Below are positions 1-8,486 of a DNA stretch of 64,000 bases, one piece after another. Source of the DNA: JAGRKR01 sp041397725. Its GTDB lineage: Bacteria; Pseudomonadota; Alphaproteobacteria; Rhizobiales; Hyphomicrobiaceae. Under the pieces are notes generated by a model. The model had not been told where the DNA came from, did no database searches, and was given only the letters and a program-made list of their open reading frames with translations. The stretch's first letter is position 1, and every line of letters begins with the position of its first letter. The stretch spans positions 310,001-374,000 of the forward strand of contig JAWKVZ010000004.1 in assembly GCA_041397725.1 (NCBI GenBank), given 5' to 3'. Position numbers and translations under genes: made by a program.

Positions 1-437
1 TACCCTCGCCCGCCCCTGGCGATTGCGTCCTGGATTTTGGCGCCGGCACCGGCATCGTCGGCTGGCACATCCTGCGCCAACAGCCCGCCGCGAGCGTCGA
101 CCTGCTCGATATCGACTCACTGGCAACCGCGGCGCAACGCGTGAACGTGCCCGGCGCCCGCGCCTATCTCACCGCCGACAGCCTCGCCGCGACCGGGGCG
201 GGCGCCTATGACCTCATCGTCTCCAATCCCACACTCCACGATGGCGCTCGCGAGGATCACGGCGTGCTCGCCGCCCTCGTCGCGGAAGCCCCGCGCCACC
301 TGAAGCCCGGCGGCGCGCTCATGATGGTCGTGCAACGGCGGATAGCGCTCACGAACAGCCTCACCGAGGCGTTCGGCGGCGGCGAGGTGGTGGCCGAGAC
401 ATCGCGCTTCAGGGTCTGGCGCGCAAGGCGGCCGTGA
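1..437 (+). CDS. Class I SAM-dependent methyltransferase, 5' truncated by window edge
   Basis: The frame is open from base 3, so the start codon lies outside the window; about 144 residues remain. The visible N-terminal part carries the SAM-binding glycine loop VLDFGAGTGIVG (motif I), followed by an acidic strand end LLDIDS. Further on, SNPTLHDG sits where RsmC/RsmD-type N-methyltransferases have the NPPF/NPPY catalytic motif; here the second Pro is Thr. This points to the MTS (small-domain) methyltransferase family acting on RNA or protein bases or amides, but the substrate cannot be read. The stop overlaps the longest possible start of the next gene by 4 bases. The methyltransferase fold is clear; the exact activity is inference. 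Confidence 0.75.
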   Translation, partial: PSPAPGDCVLDFGAGTGIVGWHILRQQPAASVDLLDIDSLATAAQRVNVPGARAYLTADSLAATGAGAYDLIVSNPTLHDGAREDHGVLAALVAEAPRHLKPGGALMMVVQRRIALTNSLTEAFGGGEVVAETSRFRVWRARRP

Positions 438-523
438 CGGGGACTTGCCCCCTTTCCGGTCCGAATTCGCCACAAACGCCCCGTAGACCCGCTCTATCAG
501 CCAGCCGTCCTCCGGGTCATGTA

Positions 524-3028
524 ATGCTATCGCTCGCCAGAGTATTGATGCGTCTCGCCGAGACCACGCTGGCGTTGCCGATCCGCCTCGGACGTTTCCT
601 GCTCTTCTCGGTCCTGTTCAATCCGCGCCTCGGCCCGCTGCGGCATGTCGTTTCGCTGGCCGTGATCTATGCCATCTTCGCCGTTTTCCTTGTCTACGCC
701 TTCGCGCCGATCCGCGCCGTGACAGGCCAGATCTGGATGGCGGACAAGCTGCGCTACGATGCCGAGCGCTGGCTCGCCACGGCGCTCTACGACGCCAGCG
801 GCAACTTCGTCGGCACGTTCGACGCGCGTCTCGACAGCCAGCGCGACGTCAACTTCACCGGCCTGCCGATCGAGGTCGACGGCTACACCGCCAATCCCGA
901 TCACAAATCGATCCCGGTGCGCTCGGTGCCGCTGCACTACTGGCGCTGCCTCGTCTATCACGAGGACCGCTACATGGGTGGCTGGCTCAACCCGTTCGGC
1001 ATCGACCTCGTCGGCGTCCTCAAGATCCCCTATTCGACCGTGCGGCGCTCCTTCAAGGCGCGCCGGCTGGTGCTCGGCATCGGCGGTTCGACGCTGCCCA
1101 TGCAGTTCGTGCGCGTCATCTACAAGACCCCGCCCGATCCCCGCGAAGGCGCCTTCGGCAAGCTCGCGCGCAAGCTCACGGAATGGTGGCTGGCTCCGAT
1201 CGTCTATCACGAGCTGACGCGCGGCGGCGACAAGACGCAATTGAAGCAATGGGCCGCCAACCATCTCTGGCTCGCGCAGCGCACGGGTGGCTCGCCCCTG
1301 CACGGTGTCGAGGTGACGAGCCGCGTCGTCTTCGGCAAACCCGCCAACGAGCTCACTATCGCCGAACAGTTCGTGCTGGCCTCGGCCGTCAACAAGCCGA
1401 TCATCCTGATGCCCGGCAGCGATCGCCTCAATAAGGTGCGGCTCGACCGCTGGCGCTACATCGCCGAGGTGCGGGCGCGAAAATGTGCCGATGTGCTTCT
1501 GGCGGGCACCGCGGAGCAGAAGAAGGTACTGTTCGAGCTTGTAAGCCTCGCGGGCGGCCCCCCCGACCCCAAGCTGAAGGCCAAGCTGCAGCAGGCCCTC
1601 GAGCGCCACGCCCCGCGCCTCGCCAAGCGGGCGGAGGCGAACCCGGAGATCCGCGCCAACATCCTCGTCCCGGCCGTGCGCCTAGGCGTGCGCGAGGAGA
1701 TGAAGCACGACTACGGCTTCGGCTGGCGCCGGCATGTCCGCGGCGTCACGCTCACGCTCGATGTCACCGAGAACATGGAGCTGCGCAGGAAACTGCTCAC
1801 CGCACTCGGCACCATCTCCACCAGATTCGAGGCGAAGGTCTCGCCCGGCTATACGCTTGATCCCGCCAAGGCGGGAAGTGGCAGGGACGGGCGACGGCTG
1901 CCCAACGTGATCGTCGTGGCCGCCAACGCGCGCGGGGAAATCGTGCGCTATTTCGAGATCGGCGACACCTCGCCCTATTTCGGCTCGGTTACGGCGCGCG
2001 ACGACAAGACCGGCCGCTATCGCCCCGAGCGGGAGGCGCGCGCCATTGCCTCGACCGCCAAGATCATGGCGGCCATCGCCATCGCCAACGACGGGCGCGA
2101 CACGCCACAGAGCCTCTATGTCGACAGCGAGGCGCCGGCCAGCGGGCTTGAAGGCTGCGGGCGCAACGGCGCGCTCCGGCGCGGGCGCAAGGCCATCGTC
2201 AGCTTCGCCTGCTCGCTCAACCGGCCTCTGGAATGGCGCACCGTCCAGCTCGGCCAGCCCCGGCTCCGCCATCTCATCGAACGCTTCGGCTTCACGCCAC
2301 CGCCAGGTGACGCCGACGGCCACCAGACGCCGGCCTCGACCGCGATCGTGCGAGGCCTCGTCGCCGGCAGCCCCCGCCGCGTCCATCAGATGGCCGGCGT
2401 CGTGCTCGGCGCACTGACCGGCCGGGGCGGCCAGGCCGTGCCGCTGCCGACGCTGATCCGCCGCTACGACTACATCCGCGCCGAGAACCGGATGACCGTG
2501 GCGCGCGATCCCTCGAGCGAGATCGTACCCAATCGCATCATTCGCGCGACAGCCCGCCCGCTGCTGCGCACGCTTCTCGAAGCACCGCTCTGCTACGCTC
2601 ATGCCGGCGTGCGCCACGGCACGCTCAAGACTCTCGGGGACTGGTGCAGCAGCCGGCGGACGGGCGTCAGTCTGCATTTCGCCAAGACCGGCACCCATGT
2701 CACCGCCGACCCTGACGCCACCGTAGACGCCTGGATCGCCGGCGGCATCCAGTTCTCCGGCGGTGCGGCCTATTCCTACGTCGTGGTCGTGGGCACGGGC
2801 TCCAGCCGCCACCCCTGGGCACACAAGCTGCATTCGAGCCAGGTCGCACAGCCGTTGCTCGCCGTGCTGCTCGCCGATCTCGAGACGCTGGCCCGTCGAA
2901 GCGCCACCGCGGCGGGACCGGCGACGCGACCGGGCAAGATCGCCCAGAGCGCGACCGGGACGCCCAAGGCGAAGCCGCGCACGCTCGCCGACGACGAGGC
3001 CCGCCGGCAGCAGATCTTCCAGCATTGA
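524..3028 (+). CDS. Class A penicillin-binding protein (GT51 transglycosylase/transpeptidase), PBP1C-like
   Basis: An 834-residue bifunctional peptidoglycan synthase with an N-terminal membrane anchor (about residues 35-60). The glycosyltransferase half has HEDRYMGG, in place of the usual EDxxFxxHxG, and GGSTLPMQFV, in place of GGSTITQQ. The transpeptidase half has the SxxK motif in STAKIMA, an SxN-type motif in CSLN, and KTGT near the C-terminus. It should polymerise and cross-link glycan in the periplasm. The ATG at 524 is preferred because the membrane segment follows soon after; an in-frame ATG at 434 would add 30 residues without a hydrophobic segment and overlap the previous stop. Glycosyltransferase motifs are divergent, so transglycosylase activity is less certain than family membership. 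Confidence 0.85.
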   Translation: MLSLARVLMRLAETTLALPIRLGRFLLFSVLFNPRLGPLRHVVSLAVIYAIFAVFLVYAFAPIRAVTGQIWMADKLRYDAERWLATALYDASGNFVGTFDARLDSQRDVNFTGLPIEVDGYTANPDHKSIPVRSVPLHYWRCLVYHEDRYMGGWLNPFGIDLVGVLKIPYSTVRRSFKARRLVLGIGGSTLPMQFVRVIYKTPPDPREGAFGKLARKLTEWWLAPIVYHELTRGGDKTQLKQWAANHLWLAQRTGGSPLHGVEVTSRVVFGKPANELTIAEQFVLASAVNKPIILMPGSDRLNKVRLDRWRYIAEVRARKCADVLLAGTAEQKKVLFELVSLAGGPPDPKLKAKLQQALERHAPRLAKRAEANPEIRANILVPAVRLGVREEMKHDYGFGWRRHVRGVTLTLDVTENMELRRKLLTALGTISTRFEAKVSPGYTLDPAKAGSGRDGRRLPNVIVVAANARGEIVRYFEIGDTSPYFGSVTARDDKTGRYRPEREARAIASTAKIMAAIAIANDGRDTPQSLYVDSEAPASGLEGCGRNGALRRGRKAIVSFACSLNRPLEWRTVQLGQPRLRHLIERFGFTPPPGDADGHQTPASTAIVRGLVAGSPRRVHQMAGVVLGALTGRGGQAVPLPTLIRRYDYIRAENRMTVARDPSSEIVPNRIIRATARPLLRTLLEAPLCYAHAGVRHGTLKTLGDWCSSRRTGVSLHFAKTGTHVTADPDATVDAWIAGGIQFSGGAAYSYVVVVGTGSSRHPWAHKLHSSQVAQPLLAVLLADLETLARRSATAAGPATRPGKIAQSATGTPKAKPRTLADDEARRQQIFQH

Positions 3029-3161
3029 AGGAATGTGCCGGTGACGGGCGCTGCCCGGCCTGCATGCTGGCTCACGCAGGGATTTGGCTCGCGCGGAGAT
3101 CTGGCCGGCGCACGAGTAGGCCAGCCCGCTCGGCCCCTGTCGGTCGTTCGACACGCGAGCC

Positions 3162-3185
3162 GACGGAGCCGCCGCCTGCTCCGTC
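3162..3185. other. Perfect 7-bp inverted repeat between convergent genes
   Basis: GACGGAG at 3162-3168 pairs with CTCCGTC at 3179-3185 across a 10-base loop, directly abutting the stop codon of the minus-strand OmpA-domain gene and 134 bases after the PBP stop. No T tract follows on either strand, so a factor-independent terminator is not supported, although the placement suggests a 3'-end hairpin. Confidence 0.35.
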
Positions 3186-4214
3186 TCAGCGATCGGTGAG
3201 CTTCAGCTCGATGCGGCGGTTGCGTCGCAGAACCTCGTCGCCGTCACCTCGCTCGAGCGGCTGGAACTCGCCATAACCTGCCGCGACCAGCCGCCCCGCC
3301 GAGACGCCTTTCGAGATCAGGTATTTCACGACCGAGATGGCGCGCGCCGTCGAGAGCTCCCAATTGGAGGGGAATTCAGCGGTCTTGATGGGCCGGGCGT
3401 CGGTGTGTCCCTCGACCTGCAGCTGCCAGGGCACTTCCGGCGGAATCTGCTTCTCGAGCTCGACGATGGCCTTGGCGAGCTGATCCATGGCGGCCAGCCC
3501 CTCGGGAACCATCGCCGCCTGCCCTGAGGGGAACAGCACCTCGGACTGGAACACGAAGCGGTCGCCGACCACGCGGATATCCTTGCGCCCGGCCAGGAGC
3601 TGGCTCAAGCGTCCGAAGAAATCCGAGCGGTAGCGCTGCAGCTCCTGCACCTTCTTGGCGAGCGCCACGTTGAGGCGGCGGCCGAGATCGGCAATGCGGC
3701 GCTGGCTTTCCTTATCCTTGCTTTCGGAGGCCTCGAGCGCCGCCTCGAGCGCGGCGATCTGGCGACGCAACGCCAGCAGCTGCGTGTTGAGCAGGTCGAT
3801 TTTCGCCAGCGCATCCTTGGAGAGCTTCTTCTCGCCCTCGAGCTCTTTCGCGAGGCCCCTGGCGCGGGCGGCCGACTCACGCGCCTGCTCCTCGCCGATG
3901 CCGACGCGACCGGTCAGCCTGGCATTCTCGTCCCGCAGCGTCGACAGCGACGCCACGAGCGCCGCCAGCTCGTCCTGGAACGACTTGCCCTTGCCCTTCT
4001 CGAGCGCGAGCAGCTGCGTCAGCTCGGAGATCTGGCGTTCGAGCCTCTTGAGCGCGCTATCCTTCCCGCTGACCTCCTGCGTGGCGTAGTACTGGGCGAG
4101 CATGAAGATCGAGAGCAGGAAGGTGACCACGAGCAGAAGCGTCGAGAGAACGTCGACGTATCCCGGCCAGAAATCGCCACTGCCCGACGACCTGCGCGCG
4201 CGTGCATATGCCAT
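3186..4214 (-). CDS. MotB/ZorB-like OmpA-domain stator protein with long coiled coil
   Basis: 342 residues. Residues 15-42 form one membrane helix preceded by WPGYVDVL; Asp21 corresponds to the proton-carrying Asp of MotB. Residues about 55-190 are heptad-rich, KELE-type coiled coil. The C-terminal third is an OmpA/MotB peptidoglycan-binding domain (VEGHTDARP, then RNRRIEL). The partner MotA-like gene ends 3 bases upstream, so the two are co-translated. Together they should form an inner-membrane ion-driven stator anchored to peptidoglycan. No flagellar gene is nearby, so a motility role is unlikely. The pair resembles ZorA/ZorB of Zorya defence, but no ZorC, ZorD or ZorE is adjacent, and similar pairs are common as core genes in Hyphomicrobiales. 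Confidence 0.85.
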   Translation of the reverse strand: MAYARARRSSGSGDFWPGYVDVLSTLLLVVTFLLSIFMLAQYYATQEVSGKDSALKRLERQISELTQLLALEKGKGKSFQDELAALVASLSTLRDENARLTGRVGIGEEQARESAARARGLAKELEGEKKLSKDALAKIDLLNTQLLALRRQIAALEAALEASESKDKESQRRIADLGRRLNVALAKKVQELQRYRSDFFGRLSQLLAGRKDIRVVGDRFVFQSEVLFPSGQAAMVPEGLAAMDQLAKAIVELEKQIPPEVPWQLQVEGHTDARPIKTAEFPSNWELSTARAISVVKYLISKGVSAGRLVAAGYGEFQPLERGDGDEVLRRNRRIELKLTDR

Positions 4215-4217
4215 GGC

Positions 4218-5258
4218 TCATTTTCCCCGCGTCTTGCCGACGTTGCCCGAAAGCTCGCGCAGCAGGGCGGCCACCTCCATCTGTTGCGAGGCCTGCTCGT
4301 CGACCCATTCGCGCACGACCTTCTGCTCGGTGCGCATCTGCCGCACGAGCTGATCGACCCCACGCGCCAGCTCCGCCAGGGCGTCCACAGAGGCGGCATG
4401 CTCGGGCGATGGGGCGGGCGCGCTGACACGATCGGCAAGTCCGGCGAGCGCGCGCTGGATCTCATAGAGCGCATAGCTCACGTCCTGCATCCCGCGGTCG
4501 GACGCGCTCGTTCCCGGCGTCAACTCCGTGATGGCCGACAGCCAGTCCTCGAGCTCGTTGTAGAAGCGATTGTGGGCCTGACTCGTCTGCAGATCGAGGA
4601 AGCCGAGCACCAGCGAGCCGGCAAGACCGAGCAGGGATGACGAGAACGCCGTCCCCATGCCGTTGAGCGGCGCCGAAAGTCCCTTCTTCAGCTCCTCGAA
4701 CACCAGCACGCTGTCGGACTGCTTGGTATCGAGCGCGCCGATCACCTTGCCGACGGACGAGATCGTGTCGAGCAGTCCCCAGAATGTTCCGAGCAGCCCC
4801 AGGAACACCAGCAGCCCGACCAGATAGCGCGCGATGTCCCGAGCCTCGTCGAGGCGGGAGCCGATGCTGTCCATGATCGAGCGCATGGCGACGGTCGAAA
4901 GCGACAAGGCGCCCTTGCGGTCGCGCAACATCGTGGCCATCGGCCCGAGCAGCACAGGCTTGACCGACGTGGCCAGTCCGGGATCGGCAATGCGGAAGCT
5001 GTTGACCCAGCGGATCTCCGGGTAGAGCCGGATCACCTGGCGGAACGCATAGATGATGCCGATCAGGAGAACGCCGACGATGAGCCCGTTGAGACCGGGA
5101 TTGTTGAGGAAGGCCACCTTGATCTGATTGAACAGGATCGAGACGATGAAGCCGACCAGAACGAGAAAGACGAGCATCCGGAACAGGAAGACCGTGGGCT
5201 TCGCCAGGCTCTTGTGAACGGCAACACCAGTTTGCTCCGCCGGTTTTGCCTTTGCCAT
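4218..5258 (-). CDS. MotA/TolQ/ExbB-family proton-channel protein (ZorA-like)
   Basis: 346 residues with two hydrophobic segments near the N-terminus (about 28-50 and 60-78). The channel pair follows (about 145-170, including VGLLVFLGLLGTFWG, and 215-245, including GMGTAFSSSLLGLAGSLVLG), matching the MotA/TolQ/ExbB channel domain with its conserved LGLLGTxxG and GTAxxTSLxG signatures. The C-terminus is a shorter amphipathic tail. It should conduct ions with the MotB-like protein encoded directly downstream. A strong ribosome-binding site (AGGAGGG) sits about 8 bases before the ATG at 5258. The cellular process driven is unknown; cell-envelope mechanics is more likely than motility given the neighbours. 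Confidence 0.85.
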   Translation of the reverse strand: MAKAKPAEQTGVAVHKSLAKPTVFLFRMLVFLVLVGFIVSILFNQIKVAFLNNPGLNGLIVGVLLIGIIYAFRQVIRLYPEIRWVNSFRIADPGLATSVKPVLLGPMATMLRDRKGALSLSTVAMRSIMDSIGSRLDEARDIARYLVGLLVFLGLLGTFWGLLDTISSVGKVIGALDTKQSDSVLVFEELKKGLSAPLNGMGTAFSSSLLGLAGSLVLGFLDLQTSQAHNRFYNELEDWLSAITELTPGTSASDRGMQDVSYALYEIQRALAGLADRVSAPAPSPEHAASVDALAELARGVDQLVRQMRTEQKVVREWVDEQASQQMEVAALLRELSGNVGKTRGK

Positions 5259-5353
5259 CTGCTTCCCTCCTGCGCCGATACGACGGCCAGCTTACAGAAA
5301 GAGGCTTGCACGACAAAACGGGCGGTTTCTTGCTCTTGCCCGTCCGCGAGCGT

Positions 5354-6148
5354 CTACCTGCCTCCCTCGCCCAGCAATCCGAGCAGCCCTTTGTGGACCG
5401 CAGGCGCGCTGGCCAGAATGTCACCCGTCTCCAGCATCTGCTCGCCGCCGGCGAGATCGCTGCACAAGCCCCCGGCCTCGCGCACGATGACGATGCCGGC
5501 CGCCATGTCCCAGGCCGAGATGCCGCGCTCCCAATAGCCGTCGAAACGGCCAGCGGCCAGCCAGGCGAGATCGAGGCTGGCCGCGCCGAAACGCCTGATG
5601 CCCGAGGACTCGCGCATCATGATTGCGCATTCCTTCAGGAATTGGTCATGGCCGGTCTTGCCGCGATGCGGAATGCCGGTCGCCACCACGCAATCGCTCA
5701 CCGCGCGACGGGCGGACACCCGCAAACGGCGATCGTTGAGAAAGGCCCCCTTGCCTTTTTCCGCCGTGAACATGTCCTGCGTCACGGGGTTGTAGACGAT
5801 GCCCGCGACCAGCTGGCCGTCCCGCTCGAGCGCGATCGAAATGGCGAAGTGCGGCATGGCGTGGAGAAAATTGGTCGTGCCGTCGAGCGGATCGACGATC
5901 CAGCGGTGCGACTTGTCCGCGCCCGGCACCTCGCCGCGCTCCTCCATGAGGAAGCAGTAGCCCTGGCGCGCCCTCGACAGCTCGTTGAAGATGATCTCCT
6001 CGGCCTTGTGATCGGCGGCCGTGACGAAGTTGCCCGGCCCCTTGATCGAAACCTGGAGCTGCTCGACCTCGCCGAAGTCGCGCGCCAGCGACCGCCCAGC
6101 CTTGCGAGCCGCTGTGATCATGACGTTCATCAAAGCCGAAGCAGGCAT
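5354..6148 (-). CDS. suhB: Inositol monophosphatase family protein
   Basis: 264 residues, the usual length. It carries the metal-binding signatures of the family: the acidic EERGE region, WIVDPLDGTTNF (Asp ligands plus the Thr) and the C-terminal WDMAAGIVIVREAGG. It hydrolyses inositol-1-phosphate or related small phosphate esters using Mg2+ in the cytoplasm. The ATG at 6148 (MPASALMN) is preceded by AGGA at good spacing; the longer open frame extending to 6475 has no family similarity. Whether it makes inositol or acts as the SuhB RNA-processing factor cannot be decided here. It lies behind the stator pair on the same strand, separated by 95 bases. Confidence 0.88.
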   Translation of the reverse strand: MPASALMNVMITAARKAGRSLARDFGEVEQLQVSIKGPGNFVTAADHKAEEIIFNELSRARQGYCFLMEERGEVPGADKSHRWIVDPLDGTTNFLHAMPHFAISIALERDGQLVAGIVYNPVTQDMFTAEKGKGAFLNDRRLRVSARRAVSDCVVATGIPHRGKTGHDQFLKECAIMMRESSGIRRFGAASLDLAWLAAGRFDGYWERGISAWDMAAGIVIVREAGGLCSDLAGGEQMLETGDILASAPAVHKGLLGLLGEGGR

Positions 6149-6435
6149 CGAATTCCTCGTGCGTATGACACCCGACCGGCCGCGTTCGACGGGGGGCAGT
6201 CTCGATCCGATCGGCACCGGCGAGCAGGCCGGGCCGCGCAACTGGCTCGATAGCATCGGAGCCTCGCCCCTGCCAGCCGTCGGAACCATCTTCTCGACTA
6301 ATGGTTTGTCAGCGTGACCGCAAGCTCCCGGCCGGCTCCACACGGTGAATGCCCGCCCCCAACGGGGGAGCAGACCCCTGTGACGGCTCCTGCCACTATG
6401 GCATAGTCCGCGCGCATGCTTGGAAAGGTCGTACC

Positions 6436-7359
6436 ATGCGCTTCGTGATTGTCCTACTGGCGGCTCTGGCCACACTCAGCCAGGGCGCCGCCGCCAAGGT
6501 CCCGGGTCCGCTGGTCAACGCGGACTGGCTCGCCGCCAATCTGGGCAAGGTGATCATCCTCGACGTGCGCGAGAACACCGCGACGTTCACGCGCGAGGGG
6601 CATGTTCCCGGTTCCATCGTCCTCGCATGGCGCAGCCTGCGGGCGCGGCGCGTGGAGAACGGCGTCACGCTGGATCACATGCTCCCCGACGCCGCGACCT
6701 TCACCGCGCTGATGCAGAAAGCCGGCGTCGACGCCGACAGCACCATCGTCATCGCCTCGCGCGGGCTCTCGCCCGAGGACATCTTCATGGCCACCCGGCT
6801 CTTCTGGCAACTGCGCTATTACGGCCACGACGATCTGGCCGTGCTCGATGGCGGCGTCACCGGCTGGATCGCTGCCGGTCGCAAGCTCTCGAAATCGCGC
6901 ATCGCCCGCAAGCGCGTCGGCACATGGCGCAACAAGGGCGAACGGCGACATCTCCTGGCCAACACCGAGGACATCGTGCGCGCCGTCAAGACCCGCTCGC
7001 ACGTGCTGACCGATGCGCGCCCCATGGACAACTATCTCGGGCTGCGCCATCCGCCCGGGCAGACGTCCGGACCCGGCCACATTCCCGGCGCCAAGTACGC
7101 CGACAGCACGCTCTTCCTGAGGCCTGTGCGCCCCCCCTATTTCCGCTCCAGGAGCGAACTCGCGCAGCTCATTTCAGGGCTCAGCCTGAAGCAGGATCGC
7201 CCGCTCATCACCTACTGCAACACGGGTGACTGGGCGAGCGGCGCCTGGTTCGTGCTGCACGAGCTGCTCGGCATCAAGGATGTCGCTCTCTACGACGGCT
7301 CCTGGCACGCCTGGACCAAGGACAAGAGCCGGCCCCGCGCCCGCTACAAGCTGGAATAG
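6436..7359 (+). CDS. Exported tandem-rhodanese sulfurtransferase
   Basis: 307 residues beginning with a cleavable signal peptide (hydrophobic VIVLLAALATL, cleavage after GAAA). Two rhodanese domains follow: the N-terminal one (about 25-145) with VPGSIVL and DGGVTGWI, and the C-terminal one (about 165-300) with HIPGAKYADS and the active-site loop beginning Cys261-Asn-Thr-Gly-Asp-Trp. The Cys is the sulfane-sulfur carrier of thiosulfate or 3-mercaptopyruvate sulfurtransferases. A periplasmic location follows from the signal peptide. The ATG at 6436 has AAAGG about 7 bases upstream; the longer frame to 6349 would place non-hydrophobic sequence before the signal peptide. The sulfur donor is not predictable from sequence. 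Confidence 0.85.
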   Translation: MRFVIVLLAALATLSQGAAAKVPGPLVNADWLAANLGKVIILDVRENTATFTREGHVPGSIVLAWRSLRARRVENGVTLDHMLPDAATFTALMQKAGVDADSTIVIASRGLSPEDIFMATRLFWQLRYYGHDDLAVLDGGVTGWIAAGRKLSKSRIARKRVGTWRNKGERRHLLANTEDIVRAVKTRSHVLTDARPMDNYLGLRHPPGQTSGPGHIPGAKYADSTLFLRPVRPPYFRSRSELAQLISGLSLKQDRPLITYCNTGDWASGAWFVLHELLGIKDVALYDGSWHAWTKDKSRPRARYKLE

Positions 7360-7394
7360 GGCGCGGCGGCGCGTCCGGCTGAACGCGAAGAGCC

Positions 7395-8486
7395 CTAGCG
7401 GACCACGTCGCCGACATGCCAGGCCTCGGCCGCCTTGATCGCCTTTAGGCGATCGGCCGGGGTCAGCTTCTTCACGAGCGCGTCCAGGGCCGGGTCCTTG
7501 ATGCCGCTCGCCGCCGCGATCAGATGCCACTTCGCGGCCTGGTAGAGATCCTTGCGGACGGCAAGGCCGTTCGCATAGAGCCGCGCCAGCCGGTTCTGGG
7601 CGACGGGATTGCCTTTCTCCGCCGCCGCGGTGAGATAGGCGGCAGCCCGCGGCACGTCCTTCACCAGCCCCCGCCCGCGCAGCAGCATCAGGGCATAATC
7701 GAGCTCGGCCTCCGGCATGCCGGCGTCGGCGGCGCGGGCGATCCAGCGAGCCGCCTCCAGTGCATTCGGCTCGACGCCGTGGCCGCGCAGGAAGAGCGCG
7801 GCGAGATCGTATTGGGCCGCCACCACACCATGCTCGGCCGCGTAGGCCAGATGCTGGGCGCCGCGCACGGGGTTCTCGGGCTTGCCGCGGCCGGCGATGA
7901 ACATCAGGGCGAGATTGTAGTGGGCGAGTGCGTGCCCCTTCTCCGCCGCGAGCTCGAACGCCTTTGCAGCCGCAACGAAATCCTTCGGCACACCGCGCCC
8001 CTCAGTATAAAGCACGCCGAGCGCGAAGCTGCCCTCGACGTCTCCGAGCTCGGCGGCCCGCTTGTACCAGCGCGCGGCGGCGACGAAGTCCTGCGGTATT
8101 CCCAGGCCCTCCGCCAGGATGCGTCCGACGAGCGTATGGGCCGCCGGCACGCCCTTGGTCGCGGCGTCCCTGCCCTTCTCGAGCGCCGTCAGGTAGCGCC
8201 CCTGCTCGAACGACACATAGGCGGCTTCGGCTGGCGGGAGGCCCTTGATATCGGCAACCTTCGGCAGTTCCTTGCGCGGGGGAGCCGACTTGGCGCCCGG
8301 CTTGCGGACCCTGCCTTCACGTTTGGGCGTGACCTTGCGGCCCTTGGGCGCCTCGAGACGCGCCGACCAGGCGCTGGTTTCCGCGCCCACCGGCTCGGCT
8401 GCTCCGAGCGACAGCACAACGGCTGCGGCCAGAACGAGCGCGCTCTGTCCCGCTGCACGCCAGACCACCGACAAGCACTCCCTCAC
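7395..8486 (-). CDS. Exported Sel1-like (SLR/TPR) repeat protein
   Basis: 363 residues. A GTG start at 8486 overlaps the stop of the thiE-like gene by 4 bases (GTGA), and an N-terminal signal-like segment (SALVLAAAVVLSLGAA) follows. A basic, proline-rich linker leads into about six Sel1 repeats (about residues 110-330), recognisable from repeated A-x-x-x-L-G-x-x-Y-x-x-G-x-G-V-x-x-D and AAxWYxxAAExG patterns. Such alpha-helical solenoids mediate protein-protein contacts, often in the periplasm. Translational coupling to the ThiE/TenI-like gene is clear, but a functional link with thiamine is not obvious. The open frame extends much further upstream (to 9305), which is a high-GC shadow of the thiE-like gene. 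Confidence 0.82.
   Translation of the reverse strand: MRECLSVVWRAAGQSALVLAAAVVLSLGAAEPVGAETSAWSARLEAPKGRKVTPKREGRVRKPGAKSAPPRKELPKVADIKGLPPAEAAYVSFEQGRYLTALEKGRDAATKGVPAAHTLVGRILAEGLGIPQDFVAAARWYKRAAELGDVEGSFALGVLYTEGRGVPKDFVAAAKAFELAAEKGHALAHYNLALMFIAGRGKPENPVRGAQHLAYAAEHGVVAAQYDLAALFLRGHGVEPNALEAARWIARAADAGMPEAELDYALMLLRGRGLVKDVPRAAAYLTAAAEKGNPVAQNRLARLYANGLAVRKDLYQAAKWHLIAAASGIKDPALDALVKKLTPADRLKAIKAAEAWHVGDVVR

Noticed and set aside
527..3154. Long minus-strand open frames opposite the penicillin-binding protein gene
   Set aside because: No domain, Ala/Arg/Gly-rich, fully covered by a recognised gene.
3186..5258. A Zorya phage-defence system
   Set aside because: Only ZorA/ZorB-like genes are present; no ZorC/ZorD helicase or ZorE nuclease is adjacent, and the flanks are housekeeping genes.
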